Origin: Emcibacter nanhaiensis | GTDB taxonomy: Bacteria > Pseudomonadota > Alphaproteobacteria > Sphingomonadales > Emcibacteraceae | Assembly: GCF_006385175.1 (NCBI RefSeq) | Contig: NZ_VFIY01000004.1 | Coordinates: 62,001-126,000, forward strand | Direction of reading: 5' to 3' | Length of the DNA: 64,000 bases | Part shown: one piece after another, positions 16,902-25,489 of the stretch | Layout: the number at the start of each line of letters is the position of its first letter | Numbering within the stretch: position 1 is the stretch's first letter | The notes under the pieces: generated by a model | Seen by the model: only the letters and a program-made list of their open reading frames with translations | Databases searched by the model: none | Told to the model about the DNA's origin: nothing | Translations under genes and position numbers: made by a program

Positions 16902-18413
16902 ATGGCGTCTGCGGAAGCACAGGTGAGCCAGACACCGATCTCCTACAGCTTCGCCCGGGAGAGGGGGGTGCTGGCGATTCCGGAGGAACAGGGACTGGTG
17001 CTTGGCCTCAGGCCCGACGCAGCGCTGGCGGACATCCTGGAGGCCCGGCGGGTATTGCCCGATCACATCCAGCTCCGCAAGCTGGACAAGGGCGAATTTG
17101 AAAAATACCTCTCTGACATCTATGCCATGGGCGACCTGGCGTCCGAAGACCTCAGCGACAGTCTGGAGGAGGAAAGCAGCCTCGACAGCTTTATCGAAGG
17201 CATGCCCAAGACTGCCGACCTGCTGGATAGCACCGATGATGCGCCGATTATCCGCCTGATCAACGGTCTGATCGCCCAGGCGGTGCGGCTCAAGGCCTCC
17301 GATATTCATCTGGAGCCGTTCGAAAGCCGCCTGTCGGTACGCACCCGGGTCGACGGGGTGATGCAGGAAATTCTCAGCCTCAACGCCCGGCTGTCTTCGC
17401 TGCTGGTGTCCCGGATCAAGGTGATGGCCCGGCTCGATATCGCCGAAAAACGCATTCCCCAGGACGGGCGCATTTCCCTGTCCCTGGGCGAGCGGACTCT
17501 GGACGTGCGCGTGTCCACGTTGCCGTCCCAGCATGGCGAACGGGTGGTGATGCGTCTGCTCGATAAGTCACAGGCGCAGCTGAGTCTGGGAGATCTCGGC
17601 ATGGAGCCGGATACCCGAACCCGGATGGAAGCGCTGCTGGAAGAGCCCAACGGCATTATCCTGGTGACCGGTCCGACCGGGTCCGGGAAAACCACCACCC
17701 TTTATGCCGCGCTGTCGCGGCTCAACAACTCCACCCGTAATATACTGACCGTGGAAGACCCGGTCGAATATGCCCTCGACGGCATCGGCCAGACCCAGGT
17801 CAACAGCAAGGTCGGCATGACCTTCGCCACCGGGTTGCGCGCCATCCTGCGCCAGGACCCGGATGTGGTGATGGTCGGCGAGATCCGCGACCCGGAAACG
17901 GTGGAAGTGGCGGTGCAGGCCTCGTTGACCGGCCATCTGGTGCTGTCCACTGTCCATACTAACAGCGCCGTCGGCGCCATCACCCGCCTGCGCGACATGG
18001 GCGTAGAGCCGTTTTTGCTGTCCTCCACCATCAAGGGGATCCTGGCCCAGCGTCTGGTGCGCCGCCTGTGTCCGCATTGCCGCAAGGAAAAAATCGTTAC
18101 CGCCACCGAACACCGCTTGTCCGGCGGTCACCTGATGGAAGGCGCAAAGGTCTTTGAAGCGGTCGGCTGCGACGCCTGCCACCATACCGGCTATACCGGC
18201 CGGATCGGTCTCTATGAACTGTTGGTCATCAACGAAAACCTGCGGCGGATGATTTATAATTCCGCCAGCGAGCAGGATATGGAAGCGGAAGCGTTCAAGA
18301 CCGCTGGCAGCCTGTTTGTCAACGGCCTGAAAGCGGTCCGGGAAGGCCAGACCTCGCTCGAGGAAGTGCTGAGAGTCTGTCGTCACCAGGAGGATGGTGA
18401 TGGCGGTCTATGA
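16902..18413 (+). CDS. gspE: T2SS ATPase GspE
   Basis: The cytoplasmic secretion ATPase that drives pseudopilus growth. In 503 residues it shows an N-terminal GspE/XpsE-N domain, the Walker A motif GPTGSGKTTT (about residue 257), the Asp box and Walker B region RQDPDVVMVGEIRDPETVE, the His box LSTVHTN, and the tetracysteine zinc site CPHC...CDACHHTGYTGR. All catalytic motifs are intact. One base separates it from the gspD stop. Confidence 0.97.
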   Translation: MASAEAQVSQTPISYSFARERGVLAIPEEQGLVLGLRPDAALADILEARRVLPDHIQLRKLDKGEFEKYLSDIYAMGDLASEDLSDSLEEESSLDSFIEGMPKTADLLDSTDDAPIIRLINGLIAQAVRLKASDIHLEPFESRLSVRTRVDGVMQEILSLNARLSSLLVSRIKVMARLDIAEKRIPQDGRISLSLGERTLDVRVSTLPSQHGERVVMRLLDKSQAQLSLGDLGMEPDTRTRMEALLEEPNGIILVTGPTGSGKTTTLYAALSRLNNSTRNILTVEDPVEYALDGIGQTQVNSKVGMTFATGLRAILRQDPDVVMVGEIRDPETVEVAVQASLTGHLVLSTVHTNSAVGAITRLRDMGVEPFLLSSTIKGILAQRLVRRLCPHCRKEKIVTATEHRLSGGHLMEGAKVFEAVGCDACHHTGYTGRIGLYELLVINENLRRMIYNSASEQDMEAEAFKTAGSLFVNGLKAVREGQTSLEEVLRVCRHQEDGDGGL

Positions 18414-19620
18414 ATATGTGGCGCTCGACCACAAGGGCAAGAAACAGAAAGGCGTGATCTCCGCTGACAGCAGCCGCCAGGCGCGCAAGGACCTGCAGGA
18501 ACGGCAGCTGATGCCGGTCAGCCTGGACAAGGTGGACAAATCTGCCGAGGCCTCTTCGCTGGGCAAGTGGCTCGGCGGGGGCCGGATCGGCAACAAGGAA
18601 CTGGCCATGCTGACCCGCCAGCTCGCCACCATGATCAATGCCGCGGCCCCGGTCGAGGAAGCGCTGTCAATGACTGCTGAGCAGGTGGAAAATCCCGCCG
18701 CTTCCAAGAAACTGATGGCGGTGCGGGCCCGGGTGATGGAGGGGCGCAGGTTCTCAGAAGCGCTGGCATTATACCCTAATGATTTCAATCAGTTCTATCG
18801 TTCTCTTATAGCATCAGGTGAAGTATCAGGTGCGCTGGGGCAGGTGCTGGAACGGCTTGCCGACCATCTGGAAAAATCGCAGCAGCTGCGCAATAAAATT
18901 CTCACCGCCACCCTCTATCCCGCCATGCTGGCGCTGGTCGCCGTGGTAGTGGTGATCATCCTGATGACCTTCATTGTGCCCAAGGTGGCGGGCCAGTTTG
19001 AGAGCATGGGCCAGACCCTGCCGTTCCTGACCCGCACCATGATTTTCCTGTCGGACATGATGCGGGACTATGGCATCTTCATTCTGCTGGCTCTGGCCTT
19101 GGCGATCCTCCTGTTCCTGCGGCAGCTCAAGCAGGAAAAATTCCGCCGCCGCTGTGACGGCTGGATGTTGCGCCTGCCGCTGATTGGCAAACTGGTGCGC
19201 GGCCTCTATGCCGCCCGGCTGGCCCGCACGCTGTCGACCCTGATTGCCAGCGGCTCGCCGGTGATGGAAGGCTTGCGCTCCGCCGGCCAGACCATGCAGA
19301 ACCTGGTCATGCGCGAAGCGGTTGAAAAAATGGTCACCCAGATCAGTGAAGGCAGCAGCCTGTCCCGGGCGCTCCGCAACTCCGGCGTCTTTCCCGGCAT
19401 TGTCGTCTATATGGCCGGGGCGGGGGAGAAAAGCGGCCAGCTGCCGGACATGCTGGAAAAGTCCGCCGACTATCTGGAAGGCGATTTCGAAACCTTTATC
19501 GCCACGGCGCTCAGCCTGCTGGAGCCCGGCATTATCATTATCATGGGGGCCATTGTCGCCCTGATTGTTTTGTCCATCCTGCTGCCGATTCTGCAGCTCA
19601 ATACGATGGCGCTTGGTTAA
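18400..19620 (+). CDS. gspF: T2SS inner-membrane platform protein GspF
   Basis: Polytopic platform protein that couples GspE to pseudopilin assembly. The 406-residue protein opens with MAVYEYVALDHKGKK, as is standard, and has two T2SSF domains (LTRQLATMINAAAPVEEAL and LARTLSTLIASGSPVMEGL), each followed by hydrophobic spans. ATG 18394 and GTG 18397 are also in frame, but AGGAGG at 18388-18393 is correctly spaced only for ATG 18400. The start lies inside the end of gspE, a 14-bp overlap. Confidence 0.96.
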   Translation: MAVYEYVALDHKGKKQKGVISADSSRQARKDLQERQLMPVSLDKVDKSAEASSLGKWLGGGRIGNKELAMLTRQLATMINAAAPVEEALSMTAEQVENPAASKKLMAVRARVMEGRRFSEALALYPNDFNQFYRSLIASGEVSGALGQVLERLADHLEKSQQLRNKILTATLYPAMLALVAVVVVIILMTFIVPKVAGQFESMGQTLPFLTRTMIFLSDMMRDYGIFILLALALAILLFLRQLKQEKFRRRCDGWMLRLPLIGKLVRGLYAARLARTLSTLIASGSPVMEGLRSAGQTMQNLVMREAVEKMVTQISEGSSLSRALRNSGVFPGIVVYMAGAGEKSGQLPDMLEKSADYLEGDFETFIATALSLLEPGIIIIMGAIVALIVLSILLPILQLNTMALG

Positions 19621-19636
19621 TATACGGAGAGAGAAT

Positions 19637-20095
19637 ATGTCTGCACAGCCTGAACATGATGCGCAGCAGCCTGAAGTAACGAAAGAGTCCGGTTTTACCC
19701 TGGTGGAGCTGATGGTGGTGATCGTCATCATCGGCCTGCTGGCGACGGTGGTGGTGATCAATGTGCTGCCGAGCCAGGACAAGGCCATGGTGGAAAAAGC
19801 CAAGACCGATATCAGCCGCCTGCAGATGGCACTGGAAATGTACAAGAAGGATAACCTCGGCTTTCCGACCACCGAGCAGGGGCTGGACGCGCTGGTCTCC
19901 GAGCCGGCTGGACTCAAGCGCCCGGAACGTTACCAGAAGGGCGGCTATATCCGCGAGCTGCCGGAAGATCCCTGGGGCACGCCGTACCAGTATCTGATGC
20001 CGGGCGAGCATGGTGATTATGACATTTACTCGCTCGGCGCCGATGGCCGTCTCGGCGGGGAAGACCTGGACAAGGATATCGGAAGCTGGAAGTAG
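19637..20095 (+). CDS. gspG: T2SS major pseudopilin GspG
   Basis: Main subunit of the pseudopilus. The 152-residue precursor has an 18-residue leader ending ESG before the cleavage site and mature N-terminus FTLVELMVVIVIIGLLA with Glu+5. The C-terminal part carries the GspG signature PEDPWGTPYQYLMPGEHGDYDIYSLGADG (parts), including the calcium-binding loop. An upstream in-frame start at 19565 lies within gspF; ATG 19637 has a GGAGAGAG ribosome binding site. Processing by the prepilin peptidase at 7840 is expected. Confidence 0.97.
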   Translation: MSAQPEHDAQQPEVTKESGFTLVELMVVIVIIGLLATVVVINVLPSQDKAMVEKAKTDISRLQMALEMYKKDNLGFPTTEQGLDALVSEPAGLKRPERYQKGGYIRELPEDPWGTPYQYLMPGEHGDYDIYSLGADGRLGGEDLDKDIGSWK

Positions 20096-20125
20096 CATGA
20101 CGCAGGGCAAATAGCATGACGCAGG
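20093..20125 (+). repeat. 19-bp-spaced duplication of the gspH start region
   Basis: TAGCATGACGCAGG occurs at 20093-20106 and again at 20112-20125. The first copy contains the gspG stop and starts a minicistron (ATG ACG CAG GGC AAA TAG) that ends just before the ATG of gspH, which lies in the second copy. Confidence 0.7.
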
Positions 20126-20595
20126 ATAGGCAGGCAGGATTTACTCTGGTCGAGTTGATGGTGGTGATCGTCATCATCGGCATGATCTCTGCCGTGGTGG
20201 TGCTGAATATGCCGTCGCCGGCCTCAGATCTGGAACAGGAAACAGAGAAGCTTGCCGCCCGGCTGCGTCTGGCGGCCGAGGAAAGCATCATGGCCGGGGA
20301 ACTGACCGGGGTCCGCATCACGCCGGAAGGATATGCATTTGTCATCTACCGGCGCGGCCACTGGCTGCCGCTGGACCTGCCGTCCGGGCAGTGGCCGGAA
20401 GGCGCGGTGGTGCGCCTGGTGCGGGACAGGTTGCCCGTCGAACTGACGGAAAATTTGCCTGAGAACAGCCCGTCAATCTGGTTTGATCCTCTGGGAAATC
20501 AGATGTCTTTCTCTATAGATATCAGTGGAATAGATGATAATATTAAAGTGTCAGGAGAGGAAAATGGCGAGATCATTGTCAACCCTGTCTCCTGA
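20116..20595 (+). CDS. gspH: T2SS minor pseudopilin GspH
   Basis: A 159-residue minor pseudopilin with leader MTQDRQAG and mature FTLVELMVVIVIIGMISAV, followed by an Ala/Leu/Glu-rich helix (EKLAARLRLAAEESIMAGEL) and GVRITPEGYAFVIYRRGHW, typical of the GspH fold. The C-terminal third is more A/T-rich than neighbouring genes. The start region is locally duplicated (20093-20125). It overlaps gspI by 32 bp. Confidence 0.92.
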   Translation: MTQDRQAGFTLVELMVVIVIIGMISAVVVLNMPSPASDLEQETEKLAARLRLAAEESIMAGELTGVRITPEGYAFVIYRRGHWLPLDLPSGQWPEGAVVRLVRDRLPVELTENLPENSPSIWFDPLGNQMSFSIDISGIDDNIKVSGEENGEIIVNPVS

Positions 20596-20959
20596 TCGAA
20601 AATCAGAGCAGGGCTTTTCCCTGGCGGAAGTCATGGTGGCGCTGTTTGTCTTCAGCATTGCCGCCCTGGCCCTGATCAAGATGGGCGGGGAAAATGTCCG
20701 TAACCTGTCCCTGATCGAGCAGCAGACCCTGGCCTCTATTGTGGCGGAAAACCAGCTGGCCCTGGCCGTCACCCGCAAAGGGGAAATCCGTCCCGGCGTG
20801 CGCAGCGGCACCGAGGAGCAGGACGGCATCGACTTTGCCTGGCAGCTGCAGGTTCGCCCGGCGCCGGATCCAAAAATCTATGAAGTGCGGGTCCGGGTGA
20901 CGGAACAGACAAGCGGGCAGGAGCTTGCCCTGCTGACCGGCTACAGGGGGCGCGAATGA
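20564..20959 (+). CDS. gspI: T2SS minor pseudopilin GspI
   Basis: Tip pseudopilin of 131 residues. It has a leader of about 15 residues ending EQG and mature FSLAEVMVALFVFSIAALAL, then the GspI features LIEQQTLASIVAENQLA and a C-terminal beta-rich part. ATG 20564 follows GGAGAGG and is preferred to ATG 20534. Its stop overlaps the gspJ start (ATGA). Confidence 0.93.
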   Translation: MARSLSTLSPDRKSEQGFSLAEVMVALFVFSIAALALIKMGGENVRNLSLIEQQTLASIVAENQLALAVTRKGEIRPGVRSGTEEQDGIDFAWQLQVRPAPDPKIYEVRVRVTEQTSGQELALLTGYRGRE

Positions 20960-21570
20960 GCAACGATCGCGGTTTTACCCTGGTGGAGGTGATGGTGTCG
21001 CTGACCGTCTTTGCCCTGCTGTCGGTGATGGGCATTGCCATCCTGTCTTCGGCGGTCTCCAGCCAGGAGTCTGTGGAGGATGGATCGGAACGCCTGCGCG
21101 AAATCCAGGTCAGTCGCGCCCTGCTGAAATCCGATTTCATGCAGCTGGCCCGCCGCCAGGTGCGGGATGCGTACGGCGGCCCATTGCAGAATGTCTTTGC
21201 CGGCTATCAGCCCGAGGGGCGTGACGCGTTCCTGACATTCGTACGCAGCGGCTGGATCAATCCGGGGCAGATGCAGCGCCGGGCCGAACTGCAACGGGTC
21301 AGTTACGAGCTCAAGGACGGGGATCTGGTCCGCCGGACCTCGTCCCATCTCGACCCGGCGAAGGAAGAGGATCGTTCCGAACGGGTGGTACTGTCCGGGA
21401 TCAAATCGCTGGAAACCTCCTTCTACATCAACGGCCAGTGGTTCGACGTCTATGAGAGCCGGACCGGTGAGAAAGTGACCCTGCCGCAACTGGTTTCGGT
21501 TGAGGTGGAGTTCCGGGACGGCCGCCACCTGAAACAAATTTTCATCACCTCCCAGGGGCGGGTTTCATGA
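20956..21570 (+). CDS. gspJ: T2SS minor pseudopilin GspJ
   Basis: Tip pseudopilin of 204 residues with a very short leader (MSNDRG) and mature FTLVEVMVSLTVFALLSVMG. The family segment RALLKSDFMQLARRQVRDAYG follows, and later the repeated strand segments of the GspJ fold. It overlaps its neighbours by 4 bp on each side, as expected for a coupled gspI-J-K set. Confidence 0.93.
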   Translation: MSNDRGFTLVEVMVSLTVFALLSVMGIAILSSAVSSQESVEDGSERLREIQVSRALLKSDFMQLARRQVRDAYGGPLQNVFAGYQPEGRDAFLTFVRSGWINPGQMQRRAELQRVSYELKDGDLVRRTSSHLDPAKEEDRSERVVLSGIKSLETSFYINGQWFDVYESRTGEKVTLPQLVSVEVEFRDGRHLKQIFITSQGRVS

Positions 21571-22568
21571 TTTGGCGGCAGAAAGTCACATATGACCGGG
21601 AGAGCGGGGCGGCGCTGCTGACCGTGCTGCTGCTGGTGGCGATCATCTCCGCCCTGGTGGTAGGCATGCTGGACCAGCTCCGCTTTAATGTCCGTCGCGC
21701 CGGCACGCTGGAAAAACAGCAGCAGGCGGAATGGTATGCCGTGGGCCTGGAGGAATATGCTGGCGGCATGATGAAAAGCCTGCACAAGCTGTCTGCCGAC
21801 AAGACCACCCGCCGGCAGCTGGATCGGGTGGCGGCCTTCAGTGTGCCCATAGAGGATGGGGTGATCCGCGGCCAGGTGACTGACGGCGGCAACTGTTTCA
21901 ATCTCAACAGCGTGGTAGAACGCCGTGACGGCAACCGTTATCTGATGCGCGAGAGCGGGCGCGAGCAATATGTCACCCTGCTGAAGACACTGGGTATTCC
22001 CGGCGGCGATGCCGTGATTCTGGCCAACCGGCTGGTGGACTGGGTCGACAGCGACAGCGCGCCCATGACCTGGGGCGCCGAGGATTATCACTATATGGGG
22101 CTGCAGAATCCCTACCGGACCGCCAACACTTTGCTCGCCAATGTGAGCGAGCTCAGGCAAATCGAAGGCTACACGCCGGAGGTGCTCTATCTGATCCGCG
22201 ACTATGTCTGTACCCTGCCGACCCCGGAGCTGAGCCCGATCAATATCAACACCCTGAAGCGGGAGCAGGCCCCATTGCTGGTCATGCTGCTGGGGGAAAA
22301 ACTTCTACTGCAGAAGGCGGAGCAGGTGATCGATAATCGTCCGGACGGTGGCTATGACAGCCCGCAGGCCTTCTGGGCGGATCGGCTGCTGGCCGACACG
22401 CCGCCGACAGTGGATGTGCAGGATCAGGTAGTGCTCGCCACCCGTTATTTTGAACTGACTGCGGATGTCAGCTGGCAGGATCGCTATCTGGCCATGACAT
22501 CGCTGCTGGAGCTGGAGAATACCGGCGATGTGCGCCTGGTGTCCCGCCAATTTGGAGAAAAACTGTGA
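21567..22568 (+). CDS. gspK: T2SS minor pseudopilin GspK
   Basis: The large tip-capping pseudopilin (333 residues). The prepilin-like start is GAALLTVLLLVAIISALVVG, without the Glu+5 seen in the other pseudopilins, as usual for GspK. Downstream are GQVTDGGNCFNLNSVVER, the helical SAM-like insert and NINTLKREQAPLL, all typical of the family. Together with GspI and GspJ it should form the pseudopilus tip complex. Confidence 0.94.
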   Translation: MIWRQKVTYDRESGAALLTVLLLVAIISALVVGMLDQLRFNVRRAGTLEKQQQAEWYAVGLEEYAGGMMKSLHKLSADKTTRRQLDRVAAFSVPIEDGVIRGQVTDGGNCFNLNSVVERRDGNRYLMRESGREQYVTLLKTLGIPGGDAVILANRLVDWVDSDSAPMTWGAEDYHYMGLQNPYRTANTLLANVSELRQIEGYTPEVLYLIRDYVCTLPTPELSPININTLKREQAPLLVMLLGEKLLLQKAEQVIDNRPDGGYDSPQAFWADRLLADTPPTVDVQDQVVLATRYFELTADVSWQDRYLAMTSLLELENTGDVRLVSRQFGEKL

Positions 22569-23695
22569 GTATCGGGGTAATCATTTATATCGATCCCGCG
22601 GGGGAAAATATCTGGCGCCGGGCTGGGGACAGCGGACAGGCGCCACGGGCTCTGGGTGACGGCACCGCCTGTCGGGCGGCCATCGATGAAGACCGCTCGC
22701 GGAGCGTACGACTGGTGCTGCCGGGCAATAAAGTCACTGCTCGCCTGCTGGAGATGCCGGAGACGTCAGAGGAAAATGCCCGCGCCGCGGTCAGCTTCCT
22801 GATGGAGGACCATCTGGCAGCGCCGGTGGCGAAAACCCACCTGGTCAGCAGGAAGCTGGAAGAGGGCAAGCGCCTGGCGCTCGCGGTGGCCCATGCGGAC
22901 ATGGAAGCCTGGCTTGCGCACCTGAAAGAGATGGATATCCGGCCAGATGAAGTGGCAGTGGATTTCCAGCTGCTGGCGCCGGCCGGGGAAGAGGCAAGCC
23001 TGGAGGTTGGAGATTTCCACTACAGTCTGGACGCTGACGGTGCGGGATTTGTGATGGACCGGCAGACCCTCGCCCTGTTGCAGCAGAATGGCCTCGGCGA
23101 GGCGGGGGATATGGCGCCCCCGGCAACTCTGGACTCCGCGGCGCTGTTTGATCGCTTTGCAGTCCCTGAACTCCCGCTCAATCTGCTGCAGGGCGCATAC
23201 GGCACCCAGGCCTCGCTGATGGAATATTTCCGGCCGCTGACCCGGGTGGCGGTGCTGGCGCTGGTGCTGTTTGTTTTTTACCTCGGCCACCTGGGACTGG
23301 AGGCTCATTCCTGGCGCCAGGCGGCGGACGTGCTCGACCAGCAGGCCGAACTGATGGTCAAGAAGGCCTTCCCGGAGACCAGCCGCATCGTCAACATCCG
23401 CGCCCAGCTGAGATCAAAACTGTCCATCTCCGAGGAGGGGGGAGAGAATGTCTTTATGCAGGTCAACAGCCGCCTGTTGGCGGCACTGGACAAGACCCCG
23501 GAAGTGCAGCTCGACAAGCTGCGCTTCAACAGCAGCGACAACCGGCTTTATGTCACCCTGTCCACCGGCAGTTTCGAACTCCTCGACGCCTTCAAACGGG
23601 AACTGACCTCAGGCAGCCTGCTGGTCGAGGACCAGGGGGCGCGGCAGGACGGCAACCGGGTCAGTGGTGATTTTGCCCTGGAGGTGGTCTCATGA
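22565..23695 (+). CDS. gspL: T2SS platform protein GspL
   Basis: A 376-residue inner-membrane protein with an actin-like cytoplasmic domain that recruits GspE, one membrane span (VAVLALVLFVFYLGHLGLEA, about residues 230-249) and a periplasmic ferredoxin-like domain. The start is GTG, overlapping the gspK stop (GTGA). Sequence conservation in this family is low; the call rests on architecture and on the position between gspK and gspM. Confidence 0.88.
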   Translation: MSIGVIIYIDPAGENIWRRAGDSGQAPRALGDGTACRAAIDEDRSRSVRLVLPGNKVTARLLEMPETSEENARAAVSFLMEDHLAAPVAKTHLVSRKLEEGKRLALAVAHADMEAWLAHLKEMDIRPDEVAVDFQLLAPAGEEASLEVGDFHYSLDADGAGFVMDRQTLALLQQNGLGEAGDMAPPATLDSAALFDRFAVPELPLNLLQGAYGTQASLMEYFRPLTRVAVLALVLFVFYLGHLGLEAHSWRQAADVLDQQAELMVKKAFPETSRIVNIRAQLRSKLSISEEGGENVFMQVNSRLLAALDKTPEVQLDKLRFNSSDNRLYVTLSTGSFELLDAFKRELTSGSLLVEDQGARQDGNRVSGDFALEVVS

Positions 23696-24171
23696 CGTGG
23701 TTCATGCATTTATCAAGCCGGGACCGGGCGATTGTGGTCGGGGTCGGCATCCTTGCCCTGCTGGTTTTCGGCTGGCTCGCGATCTGGCGGCCGGTGACGG
23801 GTTATCATGCCGATGAAAAACAGAATTATATCCGCGCCTCGGGCGACTATGATTTTGTCCGTCAGAGCCTGGCCAATATGCCGGTGCAGAAAAATACCGC
23901 GGCGGAACAGGCCGGGGACCAGGGCGGCTCCCTGCGCCAGACGGCCGGACAGGCAGCCCGCAGCATGGGCCTTGCCATCACCCGCCTGCAGCCGGGGGAG
24001 GAAGACAGCCTGACCATGTGGCTCGACAGCGCCGACGGCGGCCTGCTGTACCAGTGGCTGGCCCTGATCGGCCAGCGCTACGACATCCGGGTCAAGAATA
24101 TCTCAGTCAGCAAGAATGAGGGCCAGGGCACGGTGCGGGTCCAGGTGACGCTGGTGAGGGGCGGGGCATGA
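23692..24171 (+). CDS. gspM: T2SS platform protein GspM
   Basis: A 159-residue bitopic protein with a short cytoplasmic N-terminus, LSSRDRAIVVGVGILALLV followed by FGWLAIWRPV as a membrane span, and a small periplasmic domain. It pairs with GspL. The DRAIV...WRPV pattern is typical of GspM. It overlaps gspL and gspN by 4 bp each. Confidence 0.88.
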   Translation: MTWFMHLSSRDRAIVVGVGILALLVFGWLAIWRPVTGYHADEKQNYIRASGDYDFVRQSLANMPVQKNTAAEQAGDQGGSLRQTAGQAARSMGLAITRLQPGEEDSLTMWLDSADGGLLYQWLALIGQRYDIRVKNISVSKNEGQGTVRVQVTLVRGGA

Positions 24172-24899
24172 GCAAAGTCCTGAAGATTGCCATTCCGGGC
24201 CTGGTGCTGTTTCTGCTGGCGCTGGCGAGCCTGCTGCCGTTGCGCACAGCCACGGAAATCTTCGGCCCGGCGGGCTTCGGCTACCAGCGGGTCGAAGGCA
24301 CGGTGTGGCACGGCATGTTTCACTATCCGCGCCTTGGCCGGCAGGAAGCGCGGTCACTGGCGGTCTCGCTGTCGCCCGCAGGCCTGCTCACCGGCACCGC
24401 GGTGGCGGACTTCCGCCTCACCGGCGAGCACGTTTCCGGCAGCGGCACCCTGAGCCTGTCCGGCAGCACAACACAGCTTCGGGACGCGGGCATTGATCTC
24501 AACCTTGACCGCCGGGCGGGGGATATGCGCTTTCGCGGCACACTCTACCTCAGCATTGACCGGCTGGCGCTGACCGACAAGGGCTGCGAACAGATCGACG
24601 GCCTGTTCCGCACCGATATTCTCGGACCGCTGAAGAGCATGGGCCTGTGGAGCGCGGCGGAGGCGACCGGCGACCTCGCCTGCAACGACGGGCGGATCAA
24701 CATCGCCATGACTGACGGTGAGGGCGAGGGGGCCGAGAGCCGCCGGCTGAGCTTCAGCTTTGATCCGTTGCAAATGCGCCTCGATACTGATATCTCAGTG
24801 AAAACAGTTTCTGCGGAACTCGTCAACAAACTAACGCGGGCCGGTTTCAGAAAGCGCAATGACCGCTGGGTCTGGCATCATCAGGAGAGGATCGGCTAA
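24168..24899 (+). CDS. gspN: T2SS protein GspN
   Basis: A 243-residue accessory T2SS protein with one N-terminal membrane anchor (GLVLFLLALASLLPL) and a periplasmic part that contains the GYQRVEGTVWHG motif typical of GspN. GspN is dispensable in some systems. Its TAA overlaps the ATG of the following lipoprotein gene by one base. Confidence 0.87.
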   Translation: MSKVLKIAIPGLVLFLLALASLLPLRTATEIFGPAGFGYQRVEGTVWHGMFHYPRLGRQEARSLAVSLSPAGLLTGTAVADFRLTGEHVSGSGTLSLSGSTTQLRDAGIDLNLDRRAGDMRFRGTLYLSIDRLALTDKGCEQIDGLFRTDILGPLKSMGLWSAAEATGDLACNDGRINIAMTDGEGEGAESRRLSFSFDPLQMRLDTDISVKTVSAELVNKLTRAGFRKRNDRWVWHHQERIG

Positions 24900-25399
24900 T
24901 GGCCATAGGAAAAACAAGCGGCGCCCTGACGGCTGTGCTGGCGCTGGTCCTGCTGGCCGGCTGCACCACCTCCGGCAGTGATGCGGCCAAAAAGGACAGC
25001 GCACCCGCCATCCAGAGCTTTACTTTTGAATCCGGCATTTCCACCCTGCCGCCACGGGAAATGCAGCCGGGCCAGTGCGGCCTGTTTCTCTGGTCCAAGG
25101 TGCCGCAGCGGGAACTGGTGTTTTATTCCAACAGTGCCGATATGACCGGCGACATGATGATCGACGGCGCCGCCCGCTCGCTCACCCGCACGTCGGCAGA
25201 GGGCGAGGGTTTCTACGGCCAGTTTACCCGCCAGGTCTTTGACGGCGAGGGCTATAGTGTGCAGTTGCTGCTGGAGCCGGAACTGCGCGACGGCATGGCC
25301 AACTCCGTGGTGATCCCCCGCGGCAGCCTGCGCCTGACCAAGCCCGACGGCTGGGAGCATGTCATGGCCGTCGGCGGCCTGATCAGCTGCCAGAAATGA
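24899..25399 (+). CDS. Lipoprotein encoded at the end of the gsp operon
   Basis: A 166-residue protein with a lipoprotein signal peptide (lipobox LAGC, about residue 22) and a small domain with two conserved-looking Cys (QCGLFLW and GLISCQK) that could form a disulfide. I do not recognise a family. The one-base overlap with gspN places it in the T2SS operon. A pilotin-like or assembly role for the secretin is an inference from position only. No terminator is seen in the 90 bp that follow. Confidence 0.75.
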   Translation: MAIGKTSGALTAVLALVLLAGCTTSGSDAAKKDSAPAIQSFTFESGISTLPPREMQPGQCGLFLWSKVPQRELVFYSNSADMTGDMMIDGAARSLTRTSAEGEGFYGQFTRQVFDGEGYSVQLLLEPELRDGMANSVVIPRGSLRLTKPDGWEHVMAVGGLISCQK

Positions 25400-25450
25400 T
25401 CCCATCGCAGTGATCTGATACTTTCCGGCACTTGCCTTTCCGCCTCCTGA

Positions 25451-25469
25451 AGGTTTAAACTTTAAACCT
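25451..25469. promoter_or_regulatory. Perfect inverted repeat AGGTTTAAA-C-TTTAAACCT
   Basis: Nine-base arms around one central base, ending 20 bp before the acylase ATG. It is positioned to act as an operator over the promoter or ribosome binding region. No regulator gene is adjacent. Confidence 0.55.
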
Positions 25470-25489
25470 AAAATATAGGGAGAGCCGTC

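Noticed and set aside
15074-16903. 609-codon reverse-strand frame
   Set aside because: Complement of gspD, low-complexity His/Gln/Gly-rich translation, no start context.
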